DNA of 64,000 nt from Saccharina japonica. Lineage: Eukaryota; Sar; Phaeophyceae; Laminariales; Laminariaceae. This document shows positions 22,051 to 33,431 of this stretch, piece by piece (position 1 is the first letter of the stretch; each line of letters begins with the position of its first letter). The stretch spans positions 62,001 through 126,000 of the forward strand of contig MEHQ01004575.1 of NCBI GenBank assembly GCA_008828725.1. Reading direction: 5' to 3'. Below the pieces are notes generated by a model. That model did not search any database. It was not told the DNA's origin and worked only from the letters and a program-made list of their open reading frames with translations. The position numbers and the translations under genes were made by a program.

Positions 22051-23147
22051 GATTATGGTTATTGACTATCGTGAAGGGGAGTTACGAAATAAATTAAAAA
22101 TTATAAATACATGTACAAAATTGCGGCTGCTGCTCGGAGAGAGCTCGACAGCTTTTCTTAGACGTAGATTTTTGCCCTTTTCGCGATAACTGGCGATGAC
22201 GTCCACCCGGCGACACGCAACCCCCCCATCGTGCTCGCCGACCCCTGCTCTGCCTACTCTGCCAAGGGCGGTCTCGGCCGTGCCCAACTCATGTCTCACG
22301 GGGCTTGGATTTTTTCAGGATTCCATGCCCTTTTAGTCACGTGCACATACCATACCAACCAGTACATGATTTTTTGTTCTACACGCAAACCGCACTATGC
22401 AATATTCCGTTTTTTTAAGTAGACGACCAACCCGGATTTTTATCGTACCGGCTCCTTTTGCTGCTGATATACACGTACTACGTACTATATGTACGAGTAC
22501 CAGTACCGCTGCAAGCAGTAACAGGGTATCATATACCAGGTAATTTTTAATATGCTATGATATCTGTACAGTATTCATGCGTGCGTGGTATTCAGCAGTA
22601 GTACGATAGTGGTCGGTGTGTGCCTGGATATAGTACCGGGCAGGGCCTCGCGTGCGCTCGCGGGCGTGGACATGAGGGCGGTGGGCGCTGCAGCAACGTT
22701 TACCAAGAATATGGTGATGGAGAGCGCACATACAAAACATGCACGCTCTTTTTTTTTACACGCAGCTACTACTGTACATGCATATATATATACCCGTACG
22801 TACGTACGTACGTACGTATCATAACACCTCAGTACGGGTGATATTTACAAGAAATAAGAAATTCGGAAGCCGTTATATTGAAGCTAGTATAAAACGCATC
22901 CTCTCCTCTCATGTAAATAAGAAGCCTAGCCTCCGTTTGTGAGTGTTTTTCATTATTAGGTGTCATGTACTACTGCTGTACACCCCTTGGCAGTACAGAG
23001 TCGCTTTGTTCGCCCTAAGCTTAGCTACCAATCTACCTCAGTAGGCTACTCCTCGCCGTTACGTGCATTGCGCGTAGCCGCAGGCGGGCGTCAGCCCGCC
23101 GCGGCGAAGCCCCCCTTGTACGTACGTATAGAACTTTAATTTTTCCC
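22051..23147. other. Probable insertion between repeat units; M1 relic and (ACGT)n
   Basis: No gene is supported. It contains an alternating TACG tract (about 22795-22818) and an eroded M1 copy around 22850-22975 (AAGAAATAAGAAATTCGG, GAAGCTAGTATAAAACGCA, TTATTAGGTGTCATGTACT). A GC-rich hairpin-like region near 23075-23108 follows (GCGGGCGTCAGCCCGC). Confidence 0.5.
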
Positions 23148-23253
23148 AAGTATCAGGAAGGACCGTAACATAAGTAAAATATATATATATATTAATTTAC
23201 TGAATGTTATGAAAAAAGGAAAAAGGATGGACCATGATACAAAGTGAACCATG

Positions 23254-24140
23254 TTGTACACTCACGTAGTTTTTTGCTCTGTTGACGTTGGCTTTCATAT
23301 CGATTTGTTGCATTTGTTTTTATTGTCTGTCGCATCTCCTCTCGAAGAATAACCTTTCCTTCTTCCATTTTAATATGTCATGTTTTTGTTTGGTTGTTTG
23401 ACTTTTATACGTAGTTGTTTCTGTTGTTTAATACATTTTCCTTTTCGCTTTTTGTCTTCTTTGTTTCTCTTTTTCTCGTTCATTCACCTGCATTGCTAGC
23501 AGGGTAGGTCTTGTCTGTCGTATATGGCATTGCATTGTCTGCTCTGCCTAGACGCGTGCTACGGTAGAGGTTCGCCATGTTTTTTTCTGAGCTCCTCACT
23601 TAAGGAGCGCCATATCTCACCGAAAAAAACGATTTTGGAGGAAACTAAAAGTGCTGCCGGATGCGAAATCTCATGACCGAACTATACTCTGAAAAATTAT
23701 TCGTCATAACCATGAAAGTCCGACGAACCAATACAAAGATACCTCGCAAAATACAAAATACCAATTTTCACGCAGCACTAATAATTATTTACCTGGTACA
23801 TCAAAACTGCTTTTCTTATGGCACATTGTACACTCACGTAGTTTTTTGCTCTGTTGACGTTGGTTTTCATTTCGATTGATTGCATTTGTTTTTTTATTGT
23901 CTGTCGCATCTCCTCTCGAAGAATAACCTTTCTTTATTTCATTTTGATATGTCATGTTTGTGTTTGGTTGTTTGATGTTTGTAGTAGTTGTTTTTGTTGT
24001 TTGTTGTGTTTTCCTTTTCGCTTTTTGTCTTCTTTGTTTCGCTTTTTTTCTTTCATTCACCTGGATTGATAGCAGGGTAAGTCTTGCCTGTCGTATATGG
24101 CATTGCATTGTCTGCTCTGCCTAGACGCGTGATACGGTAG
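23254..24140. repeat. Right XY tandem repeat (about 1.5 units)
   Basis: Y starts TGTACACTCACGTAG at 23254, runs through X (ending TTATGGCACA at about 23826) and starts Y again until about 24140. Read as TG...CA repeats, both XY arrays could be LTR-like. A purine-rich stretch (GAAAAAAGGAAAAAGGATGG) lies about 20 bp before 23254, as a polypurine tract would. The tandem arrangement also resembles the terminal repeats of Penelope-like elements. Confidence 0.6.
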
Positions 24141-24375
24141 AGGTAGCCCTTTTTGGCTGAATCATTTTCTGAACGATCGGGCTCCTTAACCCAAATTCGT
24201 CGGACTTTCAACTTTGTGACGAATAATGTCTCAGAGTATAGTTCGGTCATGAGATTTCACATCCGGCAGCACTTTTATTTTCCTCCAAAATCGTTTTTTT
24301 CCGTGAGATATGGCGCTCCTTAAGTGCGGAGGTCAGAAAAAACATGGCGAACCTCTATCGTGGCATGCGTCCCTA
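24141..24375 (-). repeat. Inverted XY fragment
   Basis: This is the reverse complement of the part around 19860-20030 and 23545-23720: ACTTTCAACTTTGTGACGAA, GAGTATAGTTCGGTCATGAG and CATGGCGAACCTCTATCGTG. Together with the right XY array it forms a foldback with arms of about 180 bp. Confidence 0.65.
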
Positions 24376-24969
24376 CTGCACTGCAGCGTAGTATATATGT
24401 GTCGTACTTTGGTTACCGCAGATCTATAACCTCTCTACAGTAGGGCGAAGAATCGGCACGGGCACTGCTGGGTGTGCTGGATGTCGACGGGTAGAAAGGA
24501 GAGAAGGTTTAATGTGAACAACGCGAAGAAATGAAATAAATCATACGTAGAAAAAAAAAAGGAAACGAAAAAAAAAAGGAAAGAAAAACAAGGTTAAACG
24601 GAAAAAGGACAAAGGAAAAAGAAACAAATAAGAAGAGGAAAGTGACGATCCACAAAGAAAACAAAAAAACAAAACCCAGGATTAAAACCCATCAACAGGG
24701 AGAGCTACTGTAGCTATCTATACGCACGAGCCTTCAATATAAGCAAAAGTAGTATGGAGCGAATGAGGTATACGATGCAGGAACAAGAGAGACAACGAAA
24801 ACAAAAGAACGGGTACAACAAGAGTCTCCGAAAAAAAAACAAAAAACGACACCACACTCCAAATTTTATTTTTGGGATACCAAATTTAGGTGGGGGGGGG
24901 GCAATTTGTTTATTTAGGCACCCTCCGGCGTATAGGGCGGTACATACCATACTAAATCCTATATAAACT
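24376..24969. other. No gene; purine-rich tract
   Basis: Bases about 24545-24650 are almost all A and G on the plus strand. Short Lys/Arg/Gln open frames across it are composition artefacts. Nothing else is supported. Confidence 0.5.
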
Positions 24970-24973
24970 AAAT

Positions 24974-25320
24974 CAGTCCATCCATAAACCGCAGTACCAT
25001 ACTATTTCCTATATAAACCAATTCCATAATAAAACCTATATAAACCAATAGCAGGGGATGTTGTTGAATTGTCCCCGCATTCCCAAGGGTAGGCAAGGCC
25101 TTCTACACGATACAACACCACCCAGCGTTTCTGCTTAGGGTTATGAACAAAATCAGGCCATCCATAAACCGCAGTACCATAGCATTTCCTATATCAACCA
25201 ACTCCATACAAAAAACTATATAAACCAATATCAGGGGATGTGGGTGAATCGTCCCCGCATTTCCAAGGGTAGGCAAGGCCTTCTCGACAATACGACACCA
25301 CCCAGTCAGTGCTTCTGTTT
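24974..25320. repeat. 180-bp tandem duplication
   Basis: Unit 1 starts CAGTCCATCCATAAACCGCA at 24974 and unit 2 starts CAGGCCATCCATAAACCGCA at 25154. Both include TATCAGGGGATG or a close variant, TCGTCCCCGCATT or a close variant, and AAGGGTAGGCAAGGCCTTCT. Copies differ by scattered substitutions. Confidence 0.85.
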
Positions 25321-25571
25321 TTCAACCTTGATACGAGTGGCTGGTGTGGCGAATGTGGTAGCCGTTCCCCAACTCCGACCCTCCCGACAGTAACAACCCA
25401 TTCCTTGTACAGTATGTTGTATAAACCATTGTGTACACAGTGTACACCCAAAGCCAAGCAGTATCGTAGACGCTTGACACACGTACGTAAAGCAGCGTCT
25501 GCAGAGGCGTGTGAGACCAACAAAAAACGGACGGGGAAAAAACAAAAAAAAAATTTGCCCCCTCCAATATA

Positions 25572-25650
25572 GGGGGGGGGGGGGGGTACTCATGTCGTGC
25601 ACGGCCGTAGTCGTATGACCATAGACCCTCGCATCCCTACAATGCCGGGA
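25572..25650. repeat. Unoccupied relative of the H1 target site
   Basis: It reads poly-G, then TACTCATGTCGTGCACGG, then GTCGTATGACCATAGACCCTCGCATCCCTACAAT. The H1 A flanks read GTATGACCATACAC|H1|CCATACACTCGCACCCTTACAAT. The site therefore shows the target before insertion and supports the 8-bp TSD. Confidence 0.8.
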
Positions 25651-26595
25651 CGGAGCACGTTGGGTTTTCACCAACCAGGCAGACATTGCTTGCACCAAGC
25701 GCGAAGTGCCGTGAGGTATTGGGCGAGTCGCATGGAGGGTGAGCTGCATCCTGCTAAGAACCGCCTCTGAGGCGGACTTGCATATGGACGACAGCTTCAA
25801 TGAGTTAATTTAATTTCTGGTGTGGCCACTTCCGGAGACAGCAATGGGTTTTACTATGTAACTGCCTCGCGGATGCCTTACCATATTAGCATTACGTGAT
25901 ACGACCATTCCCCTTGTGTGGAGCAAAGGTTTTCCACCCCGCACAAATGATCTACTTGACCGCCAGCTTTGGTGACCGCCAAAAAAATAAACAAAAAAAA
26001 CGGCACCCTGGTTGTCTAGCTCACGCAGCGAGTGGCGTGTTTTACAGCATCGTTGCCAACCGACGCCAACCCAACCAATAAATATATCATATATTGATAG
26101 GGGGGGTAGTAGGGTGTATTGGGTTCAGATCCGCGCACACCCTTGGGTACAATAAAAAAGCGAGAAGGGAACAAGGAAAAGGGAAGAAGGGCCATATACC
26201 CAGTCGTCAAGCTTTGGGGCAACACCTTCCCCTCTCCCACCCGACTCCGCTTCCGACCCCACCCAAGCCCCTGGCTGGGCGCGTTATTGGTGCCATCTGT
26301 CCGTGTCGCGGTTGCATCCGCAGCCTTCGCGTCCAGCTTTGCTGCATCAATCTTCTACGCATAATGGCACACTTTCGCATCACAACCTCTGCCCGTCCTG
26401 AAACTCACGAAACTACCAGCCGGCCTTCTACGCTGTCTCGCACCACCCCGCTACTACTACTGTCCTGGTGTCGAATATGCCGTAAGGTCCTCCTTGAGGC
26501 GCCACATCCTGTACGTGTCCTGTCCAAATGATTAGTCGTTACCACCGACGATCTCCCTACTAGTAAGCATCACCCTCCTCAGCAGCCGGTCCCCT
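25651..26595. other. No supported gene
   Basis: Several short frames overlap on both strands. No TIR or tandem repeat was seen, apart from the foldback that starts at 26596. Confidence 0.4.
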
Positions 26596-26859
26596 GACGC
26601 ATGCTACGATAGACATGCGCCGCGTTTTGTCTGAGCTCTTCACATAAGGAGCTCCATACGCAGGCGAATAATAGGTTTTGGAGAAAATACAGAGTGCTAC
26701 CAAATGAAGACGCCCATGACCTCTGAGTCTCTCGTGAGAAAACTTGCAACACGAGGAAGAAAAATCCAATGAGTTTTGGCTGAGGAGCCCTATGATCAAG
26801 TAAACTTTTCAGCCAAAACGTGTCACTGGGACTACAGTACCTCTATCGTAGCACGGGTC
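26596..26859. mobile_element. Foldback element with GACGCATGCTACGATAGA arm
   Basis: The left arm GACGCATGCTACGATAGA (26596-26613) is matched by inverted CTCTATCGTAGCACGGGTCC (26841-26860). A related arm occurs at about 23550 (GACGCGTGCTACGGTAGAGG) and in family T at 44318 and 53174 (GACGCGTGCTGCGATAGATG). It also shares the phrase for 'ctcct-taaggagc' with XY. No TSD is evident. Confidence 0.5.
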
Positions 26860-27099
26860 CCCTCGCATGCGTGCGACGAAGCCAGCGTACAGAATCCTCC
26901 GTCTGTGCACCATCGCGCCCTGTTATTTTGGTGTTCATCTTGCTACAGTACGCGACAGATGTTAATACACACTTCTTTTGTGCCAGACTGGAATTCTTAT
27001 GTAATACTGGGTGTGTTCCAGACTGGTTCCTGTACTAGAGGTCGCACTCTCATTTAATATTCCTTCAAGTCACAGCTTCAAATTCTTGACCGTACCATT

Positions 27100-27930
27100 T
27101 CAAATATATTTCGCGTACTGTATCGTTGTGAAACACTTTCAGGGACCCATTCGGGAAAAACTTATTTGAGCAAAACAAAACAAATCCGTGTTTTGTTTTC
27201 AGCTGCTATACTATTTCTGGAATAATTTCGACCTTTTCATGACTCTACATACACAGAAAACGGCATTTCTCTAGTTTCAATGCTCGGACTGACGACCGAT
27301 AAGTTAGTTTTATAGAGCATAGGTCATGGTCAACATTTGTGTCTCAGGAGGCGTACCAATCAGACGCCTTTCGGAAGCACCAAAAGTGCCTCTTACTCAA
27401 AAACGACTCGCCATACCCCTGGTACCCAAAGACGAATATGAACAATGGCAGTTTCTCCGGCTGCAGAAACTGTTAGTCAGATTCTCGACAACGACGCCGA
27501 GCACTATTAATAGTAGGTGAATCTACCAGGGCCTCTAGTTCGAACGTCCGTAGCGTCCTACGTGGTCACTGTAGAGTTTAGATACCAGACAGGAACTCCG
27601 AAACGATCAAAAGTCTTGCTGCGGAACACTTTCGTTTCGTGATGCAAGAACAGCAATGCCTACGCTTCTTTGCAGATCGGAGATCCCCAACACCTACTAG
27701 AGACTATAGCGAGCAAGCTACACGTTGTTCGGACGGAGGTGTGAGCATTAGAACTGGAGCTGTGCCGTATTTCGTAAGCAGTACTGACACGGTGTTAGTA
27801 CACCAGAGATATGATCGATGCTGTAAAATAGACGAAACATATTTGTTTTTCAACACTCAAGTACCTATGTTTGTTTTTATGGCCGAAGGGGCCCCTTGAA
27901 CCCTTTCACTGCTACTGGAAATATTGTATC
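27100..27930 (+). repeat. Family T copy 1, with protein-like remnants
   Basis: This copy aligns with 60230-60960 (+), 57880-58640 (-), and parts of 44320-44897 and 53175-53840. Two stretches look protein-coding. Around 27326-27520 the frame starts MVNICVSGG and includes LVPKDEYEQWQFLRLQKLLV. Around 27590-27899 the frame includes RFVMQEQQC, PTPTRDYSEQATR and SIRTGAV. The second stretch keeps the same motif order in two other diverged copies. I do not recognise the family; it could be an exon of an old transposon or of a multicopy gene. Confidence 0.6.
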
Positions 27931-29637
27931 TCCCACTGCAATACTCGCAACTCCATACAGTTTTCCCTAAACACACGAGCGCAGTTCTGAAGCGGCTCTA
28001 AATATTCCTGATTGTAGGTTCGTTACTCGATACGAATCGAGTTGTACGTGGGGGTACGCGACGTTTGAAACTATTCGGTAGAGGGATAGAGTACAGGACG
28101 CCAGATCAGAAAGACGGTAATAATATGAAAGGCAGGCTGGCATTTCCCCCCCAAAAAAGAAAGCCGCGAGGCTAGGCCACTGCCGCGAAATAATAACGTC
28201 CTATTGCCTCCGTAGGGCGAAGTCCCGATAACCCATTTTGACAAAAATCTGCTGGCGCAATCGGATCAAGCATGCAAAATCAAGTCCCGAACACCGTTGT
28301 GATTAGCAAGTCTGGTGGCAAGCACTTTGCTTGGTGACTCAGTTGATAACTCTTCGCTAGTCCCAGATGTTGGGCGCACACCGACCCCCTTCTAGCTTTC
28401 GATGCCCCCCTAAGACCTTTACTACGATAGATGTAGCAGTTGTCGGCGGAACCAGTTCTGGCTGACCGGGCTCCTTAACCCAACGTTGTTCGAATACCAA
28501 GAGCTTGTAGTTGCAATACGTTTGGTGTTTCACGTAGCTTTTTGCATGTCCGTCGCGTCGCGCCTTTCGCGTAGCCGATGAAGTAAGGATCCTCGGAAAA
28601 ATTAGGCCTCATCTCTGACGTAGCTTGCTTCAAAGGTGAATGGCAATTGCATGCAACCATTGTCCTCGGAAAACGCCTAGGACGACGAACCCCGATTTCC
28701 GCACCGCTAATAGTACGTAACAACTGGTACGCCGCCTTTGTATCGATGCATGATTGAAACCAAACTGAAGTTGTCTACCCTGGGCACACCCCCCGACAAA
28801 CACCAATGCCACATGTGTAGTGCCATGTTTTCTAAGCTCCACATGCGAGCTGCCCAACATCTCACCCGAAACATCAATTTGCAGAAATGTTTCGCGCAGT
28901 GCCATCAAGGTTCCTATTCGCTACTGCGCAATAAAAACGAATACAAGTATACCAAATCTGAGACGCGCGGTATGGCGGGGGTATAACTACGTTTGATTGG
29001 AGCTCCAAACTTCAGGGTCACTTTTCCCCTCCCAATCAATGACAAAGAACACACTAAACGTGAAAACACCACGATCAACTTATACGTACAATAACAATGT
29101 ACATGTTTTTAGATATCCCACTACTATTGGGTAGTTGCTCACGTAAATAGCACCGCCATGGCATATATAGAGTATGGTCATGAACGTGCTACTTCCATCT
29201 CTAGCGCGTCACATGAAGAGTTCAACTGTTAGACACTGTTGAGCCAGAGGTGTAACGACCATAGTTTCATGAGTATAATGCTTTACCCCGAACAAGGATT
29301 ACCCTACGAAACGCAGATGGAAGACGGTGTCCGGCCACAGCCATTAACTAGATGAATACAAGCACGGCACACTTACGAAAGACGCCGTCTTGATGAGGTT
29401 GCTCTCTTAGCCCTACACATATACTCGTATACATTTTGAAGAGTTTTGACGCGCCCAACTGCTGGAAATCCTAGCCAGAAATCGCACCGTCTGAACACAA
29501 ACCATCTGAGACTGCATCGTTGACCTTCTAATAAAACCCGACACCACCTTTTCCAAAACCTACAAGGTGACAAGGGTCTAAACAAATAGAGCGCCAACAT
29601 AGTCGTCTGTTCATGGGGAAACATACGACTTCCGCCG
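27931..29637. other. No intact gene; eroded M1 and foldback fragments
   Basis: An M1 relic starts near 28095 (GTACAGGACGCCAGATCAGAAA). Around 28411-28500 there is a relative of the foldback and T ends (TACTACGATAGATGTAGC, GGGCTCCTTAACCCAACG). Open frames around 28630-28990 overlap on both strands. A CHMCSAMF...H...H string on the plus strand does not fit zinc-finger spacing. Confidence 0.4.
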
Positions 29638-30170
29638 TGACGAAGCCGAGTCCGTCGAACCGGTACATGCTAGAATGTACACGTTCGACTCCGTTGTAGT
29701 ACGCCTATTCCTTACCGGTGGACTCGCCTTGCTTGCGACCACCGAGGAAGAAAGCGGATGCCGCGTTTCCTCATGAAGATCCACTGTGTGTTAGCTGTCC
29801 GACGCCCAGTTCGTGACCAAGTTCGAGAGTCGTGCCGCGTATCAACTACCTCACCATCGATCTAAGGGATTGGACACAAACGCCCAGTGTCATGGATGTG
29901 GGACAGTCTACGGGTCACTACGGTACAGATTTTGCTTTAACGGTCCGTTGTCGTGGTACCCACACCTTGCGCGTTCCTACCATGGCCGAACCACCGCGAA
30001 ACGCTGATTTACGCTGAGTCTCGACGGCAAGTATCGGTTTGCGATCCGCAGAAGCTCGTTCCAGTACCCCGTTAGTTGTTTCGGCCCCATCACTTGGTAC
30101 CTACACCTTGCGTGGTCCTATTGTGGCTGTAGTACCGCCGCATGTGCTGTTGCTGAGAGAAGCGACGCTA
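29638..30170 (+). pseudogene. Possible decayed coding region with an internal repeat
   Basis: Three plus-strand open stretches have protein-like composition: about 29638-29775 (SVVVRLFLTGGLALLATTEE), 29832-30017 (INYLTIDLRDW, then GTHTLRVPTMAEPP) and about 30083-30170 (GTYTLRGPIVAVVPP). The motif G-T-[HY]-T-L-R-x-P-x-x-A-x-x-P-P occurs in the second and third stretches, so the protein may have had repeated domains. Stops and frame changes separate the parts; introns are an alternative. I do not recognise a family. Minus-strand frames at 30101-30849 are also open, which lowers confidence. Confidence 0.25.
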
Positions 30171-31609
30171 TAAATCGAACTAGGTTCGATCATAGCCACG
30201 ACGGTACTAGACGACGTTCGGCGGATCGTGTGGTGGATAACTCGGGCATTCCACCTGTTGCTGATCAAGACGGTCACAATTTCCTTCTGTTTCCGTCGGC
30301 ACGAACGCCCGTGTCGCTGAGAGGGTGGTGGCGGCGATCTGGTTCCCGGCCACATATCAGGAACGGGGAAGTTCTCCTCGATCGTATAAAAAATGGTAAC
30401 GCTGCACCGTAGACAGAGCGACAACGTGCTACCGACGCGCGCCAGGCACAGCAACGCATTGTCTTTCGGTATGAATTTGTACTGCATGGTATACAATATT
30501 TTGGAGCTTTACGCTGTCGTGGGTGAGGTGCGCCGCAAACGAGCTTGCTCGCCTGCGATATGTGTCTCATGAGTCCCCGCACTCGCTTCATACACGTGCA
30601 CACTTGATGCATTACTGTCCGTCTGCCTTGACGCACAATTTGATTCACCACGGTATGGACAAGCGGCATGGTGGCTGCTAAATACATATCAGGGGTCATC
30701 TCTGTGGAATTTCCACGTGTGTGACAGGCAGTCCAAACGGATATCAGATCAATGGTATGGTTGCTGCTTTGTTCCACAACAAGAAACACCTTTCCGTCAG
30801 ACCTAGTCAAAATAGTCGTGGGGAGGGGTCTTGGTCGACCCATCGCCATGTTTATATCGTCCCCTCAACAGCTCATATCGTGCCCCCTACGGTGCACGTG
30901 TTCCTTTTAACAGCTAACGTCTCCTCAGGCAAATGAGGACACCTTAACACACTGTTACATCCCATGACTCACGGCAATGGGACAAGACTTCCCCTCGACT
31001 ACAGGCTGGAGATTATTGACGGTGGCGGTTTCCCGCGCGCGTGGTACAGCGTCGCCGGTACTGTTTCAACGGTCGTCGACCATAAGGCGACTAGAGTGTT
31101 CCCGTTTACGTAATCGGGATGACAGTTGTTGTTCTAGAAAACGATGTATATGGAGTCGGCGTATCGTCTAAGACGTTCGATAGGCTGTGGCAAAATTGGC
31201 TTCGCAGTCAAAGCCTTCTTCGGATCCTACCTGTATGAAGCAAGACGCATAAGTGGCAGTTACACGTTCGACAAAGGTTAAACCGAGACTTGATTATGGG
31301 ACTGAGGCATTCGGAATATCTAAAAACGTATCCACACGGAGCCACATCAGAGTACGAAACTGATGCCATGGGGGTGCCCCTCTCCAGTAAGCAGGCAATA
31401 CAAACACGCGTGTAATACAATAGGTTTGAAATATTATAGCACCTCCAATTGATACAGACAATCGTCAAGAGTGCATTTCCTACGTAATATGATTACCTTT
31501 GCTGCCGTTATCGCGGACGAAAACCACCGGGCCGGGCGATTGAGAATGTCCGAATAGCCCTCGTAATAGGGAAGTCCAACCGACAGCTCAAGATCCCAGC
31601 ACGCAAGGG
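30171..31609. other. No supported gene
   Basis: Open frames exist on both strands, including a 191-codon minus-strand frame at 30274-30849 with non-repetitive composition (for example DMYLAATMPLVHTVVNQIV). I could not match it to a family and cannot separate it from chance. No repeat structure was seen. Confidence 0.35.
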
Positions 31610-31617
31610 GAAATACC

Positions 31618-33423
31618 CAGGGCATTCTCCGCAACGCGGTTTTGACTCCGGGACCAAATCCCGCGGGATTCATGTACCACGGGATTTTACTATTTCGTTT
31701 GTGCGGGATCCGGCCACCGCGGGACTACCCGGGACGGGATATAGCCACCACGGGGTTAAACCGGTTTTTTTCAACGGGAACTAGCCACCACGGGATTCGA
31801 CGAATTTGTTTTTGCGGGATCCGGCCACCGTGGGACTACCAGGGTCGGGATTCGGCCACGACGGGATTAGACGGGATTTTTTGTGCGGGATCCGGCCACC
31901 GCGGGACTCCACGGGATGGGATTCAGCCACGACGGGATTAAACGTGATTTTTGTGCGGGATACGGCTACCACGGTATTACGCGGGAATCGTTCGTACTGG
32001 ACGCGGGTATTTCACGGCACTGCTGCTGTGCTCGGTGATCACGTCACGGTGGTGCCACACATGTTGTTTTAGACGGGATCCGACCCCCAAGGTTACTCCG
32101 CGATAGTTGCACGGAGCGAAAATACACAAATACACATCCAACAGCAAACACAAGTTCAACTATCTCACCAATAATATGTTCGAGCTGGGCCAGCCAAGAC
32201 TCTGCTAGAACAGTCGATCGGCTATGCCCCGCTCAATATTGCGTGTTTTGACGTGATGTTTTTACACGGTGTTCCTTATGTACCAACCAACCTTTTCGAT
32301 GTCATCCCTTTTCCTTTTCTTTTTCCCCCCAGGATATATGACTGATCCAACGACCCGTAAAAATGAAAAAGTGGTCATAACTAGTCGGAAAAAACAAAAA
32401 CGAAAAAGGGATGACACGGAATACATTCGCATGTGTGTTTCAAATACGTGGTGAAAAAATCAGTCCGAAAAGTGAAAAATTGAGCGGGGCATCGCAGTAA
32501 AACTGCCGTTTTCGTAATTACTTGTTTTCAGTATATAAACGTGTTTTTAGTTATATATCTTGATGGGTGATGAATTGGGCAATGAAACTTACATCGATCG
32601 TATCCTTGTGTCTCAAGCATTGTCTACACCAAATTTCAGCTTCATCGGGAATGGCGTTTTTTTTAGCTGTCATGTGAAACTAGCGCCGAAATCTGGTAAA
32701 AACTCAGAATGTTTTTTACTTTTGGGTTTTCGCCGATATCTCGGCTACATCGAGTCGTTTGTTTTTAAAGTCGAGAAAAGTTCCTATACGTTTTTTTTTT
32801 GCATCTCCAATAATATGTCAGGATCATCTCTGCCAAATTTCTAAGTCTAACTCGCAAAATTGGCGGCGCTACAAGCTCACAACAGAAAATCCGTTTTATG
32901 GCTGGCCCAGCTCGTATTGATTATCAACATATCGGATTATCTTTTCTATACCAAGTTTTCAGTACGAGCACATTAGTTTTTTTGTAAAAAAATAGGTATG
33001 GACAAAAAAGGTAAAAGAAAAAAGGACAGAATCGCAGTCGGAACATGACACATGCACGTACCCTGGTCATAGTCCCTCGTTTTACGAAGGGGCGATTATC
33101 ATAAACGTTTATACGGGATTTCGCGTTTCTGTACTGACGGGATTCGGGATATCCAGAATCGTGCGGGACGGCATTCGGCATATCCGGAATCGTGCGGGAC
33201 GTGTTTGTGCGGGAACGGGACTTTTGAATTTGCGCGGGACGCGTTTGTGCGGGAACAAGATTTGCTAATTTCTGCGGGACCGGGAACGGGATTCAGGAAT
33301 TTGCACGTGGCGCGTTTGTGCGGAAACAGGGTTTCACATTTATCGGGGGACCACGTGATAATCCCGAATCCCGCACGAAATCGCGTGATGAATCCCGCGG
33401 GAAAAATCCCGAGGAATGCCCTG
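31618..33423. mobile_element. H2: hAT-like element with GGGATCCGGCCAC subrepeats
   Basis: The ends are CAGGGCATTC (31618) and GAATGCCCTG (33423). They are flanked by GAAATACC (31610-31617) and GAAGTGCC (33424-33431), 6 of 8 positions equal. CAGGG fits the hAT YARNG start. Subterminal arrays differ on the two sides: on the left, repeats of GCGGGATCCGGCCACC(G)CGGGACT (about 31700-31990); on the right, repeats of GCGGGAC(G) with GTTTGTGCGGGAAC (about 33105-33400). Both arms also contain AATCCCGCGGGATT-type palindromes. There is no transposase frame. A foldback is nested inside. Confidence 0.7.
32181..32914. mobile_element. Nested foldback element inside H2
   Basis: Perfect 16-bp inverted ends CGAGCTGGGCCAGCCA (32181-32196) and the complement at 32899-32914. 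A second inverted pair, ATGCCCCGCTCAAT (32224-32237), matches 32479-32492. A third pair of about 20 bp around GTCATCCCTTTTYC lies at about 32299-32320 and 32398-32419. An ATG frame of 93 codons (32563-32844) lies between the arms but has no recognisable domain. No clear TSD. Confidence 0.6.
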
Positions 33424-33431
33424 GAAGTGCC

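Noticed and set aside
22795..22818. Alternating TACG tract as a possible regulatory palindrome
   Set aside because: Simple microsatellite; palindromy follows from the repeat itself.
24545..24650. Lys-rich open frames over the purine tract
   Set aside because: Composition artefact of A/G-rich DNA.
28736..28986. Plus-strand frame with CHMC...H...H suggestive of a C2H2 zinc finger
   Set aside because: Spacing after the second Cys (7 residues to the first His, then 5) does not fit C2H2, and the opposite strand is equally open.
30274..30849. 191-codon minus-strand frame
   Set aside because: No recognisable domain, overlapping plus-strand frames are also protein-like, and there is no copy for comparison.
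32563..32844. 93-codon ATG frame inside the nested foldback
   Set aside because: No domain, no second copy to test conservation, and AT-rich non-coding DNA could give it by chance.
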